Positions 1 through 8,255 of a DNA stretch of 64,000 bases are shown here, piece by piece. The position numbers and the translations under genes are program-made. The notes below the pieces were generated by a model, which was not told the origin of the DNA, ran no database searches, and saw nothing but the letters and a program-made list of their open reading frames with translations. The stretch comes from Pedobacter kyonggii. Lineage in GTDB: Bacteria; Bacteroidota; Bacteroidia; Sphingobacteriales; Sphingobacteriaceae. How positions within the stretch are numbered: the first letter of the stretch is position 1; the number at the start of each line of letters is the position of its first letter. Where the stretch lies: NCBI RefSeq assembly GCF_004310665.1, contig NZ_SIXF01000017.1:57203-121202 (forward strand). Reading direction: 5' to 3'.

Positions 1-606
1 CACTTAGCTTCTTTCAAAAAAAGTTTAGATGCTATTTGTGCCAACACTTATCAAAAACCGGTTTACATCAATTGCCATTCGGGAAAAGATTATTTCACTT
101 ACGAAGAAAATAAACAGATTATCGATTACGCAACGGCCAAAAGCAAATCGTATGGCATACCGGTTTATCACGAAACGCATCGTAGCCGTATGATGTTTGC
201 TGCACATGTTGCCAAAAATTTCGCTGAGAAAAACCCAGAATTAAGATTTACTTTAGATATTTCGCATTGGTGCAATGTGCACGAAAGTTTATTGTCTGAC
301 CAGAAACAGACCATCGATTTTATTTTAGAAAAGGCAGAACATATCCACTCGAGGGTTGGGCACCCCGAAGGGCCACAGGTAAACGATCCAAGGGCACCAG
401 AATGGGCAAAAGTGGTAGAAGCACACCTGGCCTGGTGGGATAAGATTATAGCACGCAAAAAGAAAAACGGCGAGCGCATGACCATTCTTACCGAATTTGG
501 CCCGGCTGATTATATGCCTACCCTGCCTTATACACGCCAACCCCTTGCCGATCAATGGGCAATAAATGTTTACATGATGAATTTATTAAGAAAGAGATAT
601 CAATAA
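1..606 (+). CDS. sugar phosphate isomerase/epimerase-like TIM-barrel protein (5' end missing)
   Basis: The reading frame is open from the first base, so the N-terminus lies outside the window; the first internal ATG, at 190, is not a credible start because similar protein sequence continues upstream of it. About 200 C-terminal residues are visible. They hold the strand-end motifs of the xylose-isomerase-like TIM barrel: INCHSGKD near the start, then a YHETHR segment, LDISHW, and a late EFGP. Histidines, acids and a tryptophan placed this way are typical of metal-binding sugar isomerases and epimerases (AP_endonuc_2 fold). The substrate cannot be told. The next gene starts 2 bases after the stop, so the two are surely co-transcribed, and that partner is a cytochrome-containing membrane protein. 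Confidence 0.75.
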   Translation, partial: HLASFKKSLDAICANTYQKPVYINCHSGKDYFTYEENKQIIDYATAKSKSYGIPVYHETHRSRMMFAAHVAKNFAEKNPELRFTLDISHWCNVHESLLSDQKQTIDFILEKAEHIHSRVGHPEGPQVNDPRAPEWAKVVEAHLAWWDKIIARKKKNGERMTILTEFGPADYMPTLPYTRQPLADQWAINVYMMNLLRKRYQ

Positions 607-607
607 G

Positions 608-2002
608 ATGTTAGAATTTTTTGGCCGCTTTCACCCGGTTTTTGTCCACCTTCCTATAGGAATTTTGTTACTTGGCTGTATTTGCATTCTCTTATCATTT
701 ACTGCAAAATTTATCAATCTAAAACCAGCCATTCCTATTATGCTGCTTCTAGGTGCTTTAAGTGCTGTAGTATCTTGCATCACTGGTTATTTATTGGCCA
801 ATGGCGGCGATTATGATGGGAAACTCGTGAGCAATCACCAATGGATGGGAATCAGTGTTGCCGTTTTGTCTTTTATATTGTGGATCATTTACCAAAAGGT
901 TAAAACGAATGCAATATTGGGCACAATTGCTGCGGTTCTTATTGTGCTCATTTCTATTACAGGACATTTAGGAGGTTCTTTAACCCATGGTTCTGATTAT
1001 TTAACCGCGCCGTTAAAATCGGGCAGTACAAAAGGCGGGTCAGCTATTCCACCAATTCCCAATGTTCAGGAAGCCTTTGTTTACCAAAATGCCATCCAAC
1101 CACTCTTTCAAAATAGGTGTTATAGTTGCCATAGCAGCGAAAAACAAAAAGGCAAGCTAAGGTTAGACCAGGAAGCATATATTTTAAAAGGCGGAGAAGA
1201 TGGGCACACCATTGTGAAGGGTAAAGCCGACGATAGTGAGCTGATGAAGCGGATTTTATTGCCATTGAATGATGAAGACCATATGGCACCTAAAGAAAAG
1301 CCGCAGCTCACTAACAATGAGATTGCCTTATTAAAATGGTGGATTGATAATGGTGCCGATTTTAAAAAGAAATTCAAGGATCTTCCTCAGCCAGAAAATA
1401 TAAAAACAATTTTAGCCAGCCTGCAAAAAGGCGAAAGTGGGGCCGAGCAAATCAAAGCCAGTGATATTCCAACTGAAGAGGTTACGGCAGTTGATAATAA
1501 AGTATTGAAAAAGTTTACCGATGCCGGCATTACCGTATTCCCGGTTGCTCAAAATACCAATTACCTTTCAGCCAATTTTATCAATGCACAATCGATGGGC
1601 AAAGATGTTTTGGATCTGATAAAATCAATCGAAAAACAGCTCCTTTGGCTTAAGTTAGAAAGCAATAAAGTAAACGATCAAACCTTAACTGCAATAAAGG
1701 ATTGTAAAAACTTAACCAGGTTAAACCTAAATAACACCCAGATCACAGATGCAGGTTTAGTATCGCTGAAAGATTTAGATCAGTTACAATCGTTGAGTTT
1801 GGTCGGAACAAAAATTACTGCAAAAGGGATTAATCATTTAAAGAAACTGAAAAATTTAAAATTTCTATATGTGTATCAAACCGGTATAACTAAAGCAGAT
1901 TTAGCCGGTATAAAAAAACTATTGCCTAAAGTTAGTTTAGATACCGGAAATTATAAAGTACCAATGATAGCGCAGGATACTACTGTGGTTAAAGCACCGT
2001 AG
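608..2002 (+). CDS. membrane DUF2231 / c-type cytochrome / leucine-rich repeat fusion protein
   Basis: 464 residues in three parts. Residues 1-135 form four membrane helices with histidines in HLPIG, NHQW and GHLGG, matching DUF2231, where such histidines could hold a b-type heme. Residues 150-250 hold a CYSCH heme c motif (C171, C174, H175) in the planctomycete-type cytochrome context (PSCyt1-like). Residues 330-440 are leucine-rich repeats with the N-x-T-x-I-T-D-x-G-L pattern. It probably sits in the inner membrane with the heme and repeats in the periplasm. It starts 2 bases after the isomerase stop, which suggests an oxidative role in sugar metabolism; that role is inference. Confidence 0.8.
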   Translation: MLEFFGRFHPVFVHLPIGILLLGCICILLSFTAKFINLKPAIPIMLLLGALSAVVSCITGYLLANGGDYDGKLVSNHQWMGISVAVLSFILWIIYQKVKTNAILGTIAAVLIVLISITGHLGGSLTHGSDYLTAPLKSGSTKGGSAIPPIPNVQEAFVYQNAIQPLFQNRCYSCHSSEKQKGKLRLDQEAYILKGGEDGHTIVKGKADDSELMKRILLPLNDEDHMAPKEKPQLTNNEIALLKWWIDNGADFKKKFKDLPQPENIKTILASLQKGESGAEQIKASDIPTEEVTAVDNKVLKKFTDAGITVFPVAQNTNYLSANFINAQSMGKDVLDLIKSIEKQLLWLKLESNKVNDQTLTAIKDCKNLTRLNLNNTQITDAGLVSLKDLDQLQSLSLVGTKITAKGINHLKKLKNLKFLYVYQTGITKADLAGIKKLLPKVSLDTGNYKVPMIAQDTTVVKAP

Positions 2003-2179
2003 TTGCTTTCTCTGAATCGAATTAACTATACGGTACATCTCTAATTTAAATACGGAGTCGGATCGTAATATCTGAGATTAAAAGAATAACAATTAAAATG
2101 TAGATAAAAGTCTTTTCTATTCCTTGTTAATGATTTGTTAATATTAAACTTGCAACTTATGGCAATTAATTGATAGCGA

Positions 2180-3517
2180 ATGATTAATGCAAGTGATTTT
2201 GGCCAAAATTTTTTATGGGGTGTGGCTACTGCTGCGGCCCAAATAGAAGGTACAGCCACCCAATATGGTAAAGGCCCATCCATTTGGGATACCTTTACTG
2301 CAAAAAATGGAAAAATTAAAAAGAATCACAAATTAGATCCTGCTTGCGATTTTTATCACCGGTATGCTGAAGATATAGCTTTAGTTAAACTGCTGGGCTT
2401 TAAAGTATTCAGGTTTTCTATTGCCTGGTCGCGCATTTTACCCGCAGGTAGGGGAGAAATTAACCAGGAAGGCATCCGTTTTTACCACAATCTTATTGAT
2501 GAGTGTTTAACCCATGGAATAACACCCTACATAACGCTTTATCATTGGGATTTACCGCAAGCTTTGGAAGATGAGGGCGGTTGGACAAGTTTTAGTATCA
2601 ATGCTGCTTTTAATGCTTTTGTGAGCATTTGCGCCTTAGAGTACGGCGATAAGGTGAAAAACTGGATTGTGTTGAATGAGCCTTTTGGATATACTTCTTT
2701 GGGGTACATGCTGGGCGTTCATGCTCCAGGCAAAACAGGATTAGGGAATTTCTTTTCAGCAGTTTTACATACTGCGCTGGCCCAGGCAGATGGGGGCAAG
2801 ATTTTACGTTCCGAAATTAGCAAGGCTAATATCGGGACTACTTTTTCTTGTTCGGAAGTACTTCCAAGTACCCAGAGTGATAGTGATATTCTTGCTGCAA
2901 AGCGGGTTGATTGCCTAATGAACCGTCTTTTTGTAGAACCCACACAGGGCATGGGTTTTCCAACTGCCAATTGGGATGTGTTAGAGAAATTTCAGATCGA
3001 ATATGGTACCTGGCGGCTACACGAACGGATGAAGTTTGATTTTGACTTTATCGGTCTTCAAAACTATTTTCCTCTGGTGGTTAAGTATAATGCCTTTATT
3101 CCGGTTATCCAGGCTTGGGAAGTAAAAGCTAAAAGTAGAAAAAAGCCCCATACCGCGATGGGATGGGAGGTAAACGCAGATAGTTTTTATAATATCGTTA
3201 AACAGTTTGCCGCTTACCCAAATGTCAAAAATATCATGATCACCGAGAATGGTGCCGCTTATCATGATAAATTGATCAATGGTAGGGTAGAAGACCCTGA
3301 GCGGATCGAATATTTTAAACTTTATTTAAATGCACTACTAAAGCTCAAAAAGGAAGGCATAAATTTAACCGGTTGTATGGCCTGGACATTAATGGATAAT
3401 TTTGAATGGGCTGAAGGATTTACTGCCCGCTTTGGATTGATTTATAATGACTTTAAGACACAGGAGCGCAGCATTAAAGATTCGGGCTATTGGTGGCAAA
3501 ATTTCCTAAAAAGTTAG
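2180..3517 (+). CDS. glycoside hydrolase family 1 beta-glucosidase
   Basis: A complete GH1 enzyme of 445 residues, the usual length. It opens with the family N-terminal signature (FLWGVATAAAQIEG), has the acid/base glutamate in LNEPFG (E167) and the nucleophile glutamate in ITENGA (E356), and ends with the WTLMDNFEWAEGF aglycone and sugar-binding segment. It should hydrolyse beta-glucosides or related beta-glycosides by a retaining mechanism. There is no signal peptide, so it is probably cytoplasmic and acts on imported disaccharides. It lies 177 bases from the cytochrome gene and probably has its own promoter. The exact substrate is not readable from sequence. Confidence 0.93.
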   Translation: MINASDFGQNFLWGVATAAAQIEGTATQYGKGPSIWDTFTAKNGKIKKNHKLDPACDFYHRYAEDIALVKLLGFKVFRFSIAWSRILPAGRGEINQEGIRFYHNLIDECLTHGITPYITLYHWDLPQALEDEGGWTSFSINAAFNAFVSICALEYGDKVKNWIVLNEPFGYTSLGYMLGVHAPGKTGLGNFFSAVLHTALAQADGGKILRSEISKANIGTTFSCSEVLPSTQSDSDILAAKRVDCLMNRLFVEPTQGMGFPTANWDVLEKFQIEYGTWRLHERMKFDFDFIGLQNYFPLVVKYNAFIPVIQAWEVKAKSRKKPHTAMGWEVNADSFYNIVKQFAAYPNVKNIMITENGAAYHDKLINGRVEDPERIEYFKLYLNALLKLKKEGINLTGCMAWTLMDNFEWAEGFTARFGLIYNDFKTQERSIKDSGYWWQNFLKS

Positions 3518-3568
3518 TTGATATATCGCTGTTTTCTTCTTCATTATTAAACAAATTCATAAGTTTGG

Positions 3569-4009
3569 TTGATGAATGATAGAACAGTAGTTTACAGCAC
3601 CTATTACAATCCGATGGAGGCCAATATTATTAAAGCTAAATTGGGAGATAGTGGATTCGCCTGTTTCCTGGCGGATGAAAATGTTGCAACATTAAATCCA
3701 CTTTACAATCAGGCCATTGGTGGTGTAAAACTCATTGTTTTTGAAAGAGATGTAGAGGCTATTAACACTTTACTCGCTGAAGACAATAGTTTGGCCTTTG
3801 AATCATCAGATGGAATTGTTGATGAAGAAGAATCAGTTGAAGATAAAACAGTTTGTGAAAAATGTGGATCTACCAACGTAGGTTATGGAATAGCTACTGA
3901 TAAAAAATATAGTATTTGGGCAACTGTACTTGCCTTTTTAACCCTAACTACACCCATTAAGGCCAATAAATGTCACCATTGCTACGATTGTGGTTATGAG
4001 TTTGAATGA
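3569..4009 (+). CDS. DUF2007 (putative signal transducing) protein with C-terminal zinc ribbon
   Basis: 146 residues. Residues 6-70 resemble DUF2007, a small alpha/beta domain recognisable by VVYSTYYNPMEANIIKAKL. After an acidic linker come CEKCG (C96, C99) and CHHCYDCG (C135, C138, C141), four or five cysteines that could bind one zinc. A hydrophobic stretch at about 114-130 lies between the two cysteine pairs. Two adjacent ATG codons open the frame. The gene stands alone between GH1 and a repeat-filled spacer. Its function is not known. Confidence 0.7.
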   Translation: MMNDRTVVYSTYYNPMEANIIKAKLGDSGFACFLADENVATLNPLYNQAIGGVKLIVFERDVEAINTLLAEDNSLAFESSDGIVDEEESVEDKTVCEKCGSTNVGYGIATDKKYSIWATVLAFLTLTTPIKANKCHHCYDCGYEFE

Positions 4010-4024
4010 TTATTTAACTGATTT

Positions 4025-4216
4025 CTGTAACTGCTTTCCAAAAATTAAAGAAATTATTTATTACAACTTTTTGAAGCGCAAAAGCAGGAGCTACTATTAA
4101 AGTTTGTTCCCGTTCTCCGCTGTATCCTTACGCTGCGCCTCAGGGATGCCGCTGCGCCCGGGCTAGAAGGTTCTTTTACTGCAAGTAAGGCAAAATCTCC
4201 GCGATAAGTGCAACTG
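4025..4216 (+). repeat. dispersed intergenic repeat, copy A (4-member family)
   Basis: This 190-base segment recurs with scattered changes at 4306-4495. Shared blocks include CTGCTTTCCAAAA, TTTGAAGCGCAA, GTTTGTTC, CTCCGCT and CAGGGATGCCGC. Its middle also matches the reverse complement of two elements at 16.55 and 16.88 kb. There is no coding potential. Between copies A and B (4217-4305) I see only a short hairpin around AACCCGATATACGCGTATGCTGGGTT. Confidence 0.75.
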
Positions 4217-4305
4217 TCTCTGCCAGCTAAACCCGATATACGCGTATGCTGGGTTTTTTCTAACCAGCAGCAGCATTAGCGGGACAAAGCCAAGCCGAAG
4301 ACCTA

Positions 4306-4495
4306 CTGCAACTGCTTTCCAAAAAAATAAAGCAATTATTTATACATTATTTGAAGCGCAAGGCCAGTAGCAGCCATTAAGGTTTGTTCTCATGCTCCGC
4401 TATATCCTTACAATGCGCTTCAGGGATGCCGCTTCGCTAGGGGATAGAAAGTTCTTTTAATGCAAGGAGGACAAATCTCTCTTTATAAGTAACTC
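4306..4495 (+). repeat. dispersed intergenic repeat, copy B
   Basis: Second direct copy of the element at 4025-4216, in the same orientation and about 280 bases downstream. It keeps the opening CTGCAACTGCTTTCCAAAA, the central CTCCGCTATATCCTTA and CAGGGATGCCGCTTCG blocks, and the tail GTTCTTTTAATGCAAG. Drift between the copies suggests an old duplication. No open frame runs through it. Confidence 0.75.
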
Positions 4496-4503
4496 TCTAT
4501 TAA

Positions 4504-4540
4504 TAAAAAATCCCATTCTGATTGAACAGAACAGGATTTG
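4504..4540 (-). terminator. hairpin terminator after lipoprotein gene (family of three)
   Basis: Stem AATCCCATTCTG / CAGAACAGGATT around a GATTGAA loop, with an A-run on the left that reads as a U-run on the minus strand. It lies 31 bases past the stop of the minus-strand lipoprotein. Two near-copies follow at 5053 and 5698. Confidence 0.6.
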
Positions 4541-4570
4541 TAAGCTATCTCACAAAAAAAATGTGTAACA

Positions 4571-5029
4571 CTATAATCTACGAGCAGTAATCTTTGTATT
4601 CTCGGTATGAGTTTCTCCGTTCTTATTTCCAATGCCTGATTTATCGGTTCTCTTCAAAATCAAGATATTATTTGAAATAGAAAAGGTAAAACTATTGTGG
4701 TTAAAGGCTAAATTCCCACTTAGGTTTAATTTATCACCAGTAACGGTATATTTTACCTGCACATCATCTATTGTATTCTGGTTGTTTCCCAGCAAATCTT
4801 TGAAATAAAAAATAGCGTGTAAACTACCGTCTTCTTTGAATTCTAAAGTTGGCCTTGGACTTTCGTCTTTGGTATCATCCTGATCTTTTCCTGTATTTTC
4901 GAAATTAGTGACCACATATGATTCAACTTGCCATTTACCGATAATAGAATTATTTTCAGACTCAGTTTTTTTGCACGCTGTTAAATTAAATATGGCCAGG
5001 ATGGCAATTGATAATAAAAGTTTTTTCAT
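4571..5029 (-). CDS. lipocalin-like lipoprotein
   Basis: 152 residues. The start gives a lipoprotein signal, MKKLLLSIAILAIFNLTACKK, with C19 as the lipidated cysteine. The mature part begins near IIGKWQVESYVV and then has alternating strands (LEFKEDGSLHAIF, VKYTVTGDKLNLSG, NILILKR), the layout of the small lipocalin-like domains common in Bacteroidota lipoproteins. It is likely anchored in the outer or inner membrane. The ligand is unknown. It is followed on its strand by a hairpin terminator and preceded by another, so it is probably transcribed on its own. Confidence 0.7.
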   Translation of the reverse strand: MKKLLLSIAILAIFNLTACKKTESENNSIIGKWQVESYVVTNFENTGKDQDDTKDESPRPTLEFKEDGSLHAIFYFKDLLGNNQNTIDDVQVKYTVTGDKLNLSGNLAFNHNSFTFSISNNILILKRTDKSGIGNKNGETHTENTKITARRL

Positions 5030-5052
5030 GGTTTAAGCAACTACTTATATGA

Positions 5053-5095
5053 TAAAAAAATCCCGCTCTGATTGAACAGAACGGTATTAAAATTT
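5053..5095 (-). terminator. hairpin terminator after DUF3575 gene
   Basis: AAATCCCGCTCTG / CAGAACGGTATT with the same GATTGAA loop as the hairpin at 4504. The right arm has decayed (GGTATT where GGGATT would pair), so termination may be weaker. It sits just past the stop of the minus-strand gene at 5109. Confidence 0.5.
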
Positions 5096-5108
5096 TTGAT
5101 GTATATAA

Positions 5109-5639
5109 TTAAAATCCGAAACCTAAAGCAATACCAGTACGAAGTCCGAAGCCTTCAATACCACCTTTAATATCAGGTTCGTTATTGCCTTGTGTAGCCT
5201 TATAACTTCCGTTATTATAACTTGGGCCAAAGAAAATATCCAATACAAATCCGCTGCCATATACCCATTGGCGTCCAATTAATGCACCGCCACCAAATGA
5301 ATTGTAATTTCCCTTATCAGTACCATCAGTAACGGTGTAATCCTGATATCTTAAGAAAGGAGCTGCATACAAGCCGCTAATTGCTTTTTGTTTTAAGTAG
5401 AAGCGAACTTCTGGCGTAATGGCAACACCGGTAAATTTAACATCATCTAACTTTAAACCTGTATATGCGACACCCAGCTGTAAAGAAACGCCATCATTCA
5501 ATTTACGTTCATAAAATACAGACCCTGTTTTTAATAATGCACTTAAAGGGTTAATTTTGATTGTGTTTTGGGCATCCTGTGCTTTTGCACAAAAGAAAGT
5601 CATGGCCGCAAACGTGGCACAAAGAAAGAGCTTTTTCAT
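5109..5639 (-). CDS. DUF3575-family outer-membrane beta-barrel protein
   Basis: I take the start at 5639, where MKKLFLCATFAAMTFFCAKAQ gives a clean signal peptide; the frame extends upstream to 5723, but that extension runs through a terminator hairpin. The mature protein of about 156 residues has short amphipathic strands ending in aromatic residues (KINPLSALLKTGSVFYERKL, VAITPEVRFYL, GLYAAPFLRYQDY) and ends on GF-G-F, as outer-membrane barrels do. It fits the DUF3575 porin-like family. Its function is unknown. It is probably monocistronic. Confidence 0.72.
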   Translation of the reverse strand: MKKLFLCATFAAMTFFCAKAQDAQNTIKINPLSALLKTGSVFYERKLNDGVSLQLGVAYTGLKLDDVKFTGVAITPEVRFYLKQKAISGLYAAPFLRYQDYTVTDGTDKGNYNSFGGGALIGRQWVYGSGFVLDIFFGPSYNNGSYKATQGNNEPDIKGGIEGFGLRTGIALGFGF

Positions 5640-5697
5640 TAATTTGATTAGTTTATTTTGAGCAGCAAAAATAGAACTAATATTGTAGTTTACAAAT

Positions 5698-5738
5698 AAA
5701 AAAATCCTGTTCTGATTTAACAAAACGGGATTTTTTTA
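5698..5738 (-). terminator. hairpin terminator after acnA
   Basis: AAAATCCTGTTCTG / AAAACGGGATTTTTTT, flanked by A- and T-runs on both sides, so it can work in both directions. It follows the acnA stop on the minus strand and is the third member of the hairpin family at 4504 and 5053. Confidence 0.65.
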
Positions 5739-5744
5739 TTTTCA

Positions 5745-5779
5745 TCCAAACTTCGGATTACCGACTCTGGACTTCCGAC
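5745..5779. repeat. GGACTT-type dispersed repeat abutting the acnA stop
   Basis: The segment ACTTCGGATTACCGACT followed by CTGGACTTCCGACT is built from ACTTCGGA/GGACTTCCGACT units. The same motif occurs inside the deacetylase gene at 11990-12073. It ends 2-3 bases before the acnA stop codon. Confidence 0.5.
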
Positions 5780-5781
5780 TA

Positions 5782-8061
5782 CTAAAGCGCTGCTTTAGCT
5801 GCGGCTTCTGCCCTGATGATATTTAATGCACCACCTGCCTTAAACCACTCAATTTGTTGATCGTTATAACTGTGGTTAACCGGAAACGACTCTTGGGTAC
5901 CATCTGCGTGGTGTAATACCAATGTTAATGGTTTATCTGGAGCGAATTCTGTTAAGCCTACAATATCGATGGTATCATCTTCTAAGATTTTGTCGTAATC
6001 ATCTTTATCTGCAAAGGTTAAACCTAACATACCTTGTTTCTTCAGGTTAGTTTCATGGATACGGGCAAAAGATTTTACCAGTACGGCACGAACACCTAAA
6101 TGACGAGGCTCCATAGCGGCGTGTTCACGTGATGAACCTTCGCCATAGTTTTCGTCACCAACAACGATAGATCCTAAGCCAGCAGCTTTATAATCGCGTT
6201 GAGTAGCAGGAACAGGTCCGTATTCGCCAGTTAATTCATTTTTAACGTTATCTGTTTTATCGTTAAAATAGTTAACCGCACCAATGAGCATGTTATTAGA
6301 AATGTTATCTAAGTGACCACGGAATTTTAACCATGGACCAGCCATTGAGATATGATCTGTTGTACATTTACCTTTGGCTTTGATTAAAAGTTTTAAACCT
6401 TTTAAATCGGTACCTTCCCATGGGGTAAATGGATCCAACAATTGTAAACGGTGTGAAGTTGGAGAAACCAAAACCTGAACGGAGGAACCATCAGCTGCTG
6501 GTGCCTGATAACCTGCATCTTCTACAGCGAAACCTTTTGTTGGTAATTCAAAACCTGTAGGTGGATCTAATTTAACCTGTTCGCCTTTATCGTTTGTTAA
6601 GGTATCGGTTAATGGATTAAAGCCTAAATTACCTGAAATTGCAATTGCAGCAACCATTTCTGGTGAAGCCACGAAAGCGAAAGTATTAGGGTTACCGTCT
6701 GCACGTTTAGCAAAGTTTCTGTTAAATGAGTGTACGATCGTGTTTTTCTCTGCTTTTTCTGCCCCGGTACGGTCCCACATACCAATACATGGTCCGCAGG
6801 CATTGGTGAAGATAGTAGCATCTAAATCTTCGAAAGTTTTTAAGAAACCATCACGGTCTGCGGTATAACGCACCTGCTCAGACCCTGGGTTGATACCGAA
6901 TGCGGATTTGGTTACCAAACCTTTTGCAATAGCCTGGTTTGCGATAGATGCTGCTCTTGATAAATCCTCGTAAGAAGAGTTGGTACAAGAACCGATCAAT
7001 CCCCATTCTACTTTTAAAGGCCAGCCGTTTTTCTCTGCTTCCACTTTCATCTGCGAAACCGGAGTAGCTAAATCTGGTGTAAAAGGGCCGTTTAGGTAAG
7101 GCTCTAAAGTATCTAAATCGATCTCAATAACCTGGTCGAAATAGTTTTCCGGATCAGCATAAACTTCAGCATCACCTGTTAAATATGCTGCAATTTTGTT
7201 TGCTTCATCAGCAACTTCATTTCTACCGGTAGCACGTAAATAACGTTCCATACTTTCGTCATAGCCAAAAGTAGAAGTGGTTGCTCCAATTTCGGCACCC
7301 ATATTACAAATGGTACCTTTACCCGTACAACTTAAGTTAACAGCTCCATCGCCAAAATATTCTACAATTGCACCTGTACCACCTTTTACTGTAAGGATAC
7401 CCGCAACTTTAAGAATTACATCTTTAGCAGCAGTCCAGCCGTTTAATTTTCCTGTTAATTTTACGCCGATTAACTTAGGGAATTTAAGCTCCCAAGGTAA
7501 ACCCGCCATTACATCGCAGGCATCAGCACCACCAACTCCAATAGCAACCATACCCAAACCACCAGCATTTACGGTGTGCGAGTCGGTTCCGATCATCATT
7601 CCACCTGGGAAGGCATAATTCTCTAAAACTACCTGGTGAATAATACCAGCACCTGGTTTCCAGAAACCAATACCGTATTTGTTCGATACAGAAGATAAGA
7701 AATCAAAAACTTCAGCACTTTCGGTTTTAGCATGAGGTAAATCTATTGCTGCACCTTCTTTAGCCGTAATTAAATGATCACAGTGAACTGTAGAAGGTAC
7801 AGCCACTTGTGGGCGACCAGCCTGCATAAATTGTAATAGTGCCATTTGAGCTGTTGCATCCTGCATCGCAACGCGATCTGGTGCAAAATCTACGTAGTCA
7901 GAACCACGTTTAAACGCCGTTTTAGGATCTCCATCCCAAAGGTGTGTATACAATATTTTTTCAGATAATGTTAAAGGTCTGCCAACCACTTTACGCGCCG
8001 CCTCAACGCGACTGCCAAAGTTTGCATAAACCTTTTTAATCATGTCTATATCAAAAGCCAT
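5782..8061 (-). CDS. acnA: aconitate hydratase (mitochondrial-type AcnA)
   Basis: 759 residues, the length of the mitochondrial-type aconitases rather than the 890-residue bacterial AcnA/IRP1 type. It converts citrate to isocitrate through cis-aconitate in the TCA cycle. The [4Fe-4S] ligands are visible as C359 in [11 protein letters not shown] and C422/C425 in [10 protein letters not shown]. Substrate and swivel-domain motifs follow, including [11 protein letters not shown]. It lies downstream of acnB on the same strand with a 194-base gap that contains a terminator, so the two aconitases probably have separate promoters. Confidence 0.96.
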   Translation of the reverse strand: MAFDIDMIKKVYANFGSRVEAARKVVGRPLTLSEKILYTHLWDGDPKTAFKRGSDYVDFAPDRVAMQDATAQMALLQFMQAGRPQVAVPSTVHCDHLITAKEGAAIDLPHAKTESAEVFDFLSSVSNKYGIGFWKPGAGIIHQVVLENYAFPGGMMIGTDSHTVNAGGLGMVAIGVGGADACDVMAGLPWELKFPKLIGVKLTGKLNGWTAAKDVILKVAGILTVKGGTGAIVEYFGDGAVNLSCTGKGTICNMGAEIGATTSTFGYDESMERYLRATGRNEVADEANKIAAYLTGDAEVYADPENYFDQVIEIDLDTLEPYLNGPFTPDLATPVSQMKVEAEKNGWPLKVEWGLIGSCTNSSYEDLSRAASIANQAIAKGLVTKSAFGINPGSEQVRYTADRDGFLKTFEDLDATIFTNACGPCIGMWDRTGAEKAEKNTIVHSFNRNFAKRADGNPNTFAFVASPEMVAAIAISGNLGFNPLTDTLTNDKGEQVKLDPPTGFELPTKGFAVEDAGYQAPAADGSSVQVLVSPTSHRLQLLDPFTPWEGTDLKGLKLLIKAKGKCTTDHISMAGPWLKFRGHLDNISNNMLIGAVNYFNDKTDNVKNELTGEYGPVPATQRDYKAAGLGSIVVGDENYGEGSSREHAAMEPRHLGVRAVLVKSFARIHETNLKKQGMLGLTFADKDDYDKILEDDTIDIVGLTEFAPDKPLTLVLHHADGTQESFPVNHSYNDQQIEWFKAGGALNIIRAEAAAKAAL

Positions 8062-8192
8062 ACTTTATTTTTTTTTTAAATTATTGTCAATTACAACACT
8101 AACTAAATTAAACAATTTTTAATATACTTATTTTTAAGATTTGTCAAATTATCTTATTTAAAATCATTCTATTCAATCCTTGGTGTAAATAA

Positions 8193-8222
8193 AAAGGCTA
8201 TCCGATTAACGGACAGCCTTCG
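8193..8222 (-). terminator. rho-independent terminator after acnB
   Basis: AAGGCTATCCG / CGGACAGCCTT around an ATTAA loop, with A-run on the left, so a U-run on the minus strand. It lies 34 bases past the acnB stop. Confidence 0.75.
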
Positions 8223-8255
8223 TGCTTTATAACAAAAAATATGTTTATTTGTTTC

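Noticed and set aside
5640-5723. N-terminal extension of the DUF3575 protein
   Set aside because: It covers the acnA terminator, and the signal peptide starts at 5639.
7277-7618. 113-codon plus-strand frame inside acnA
   Set aside because: It is antisense to a conserved enzyme, with Pro/Ile-rich residues typical of a shadow frame.
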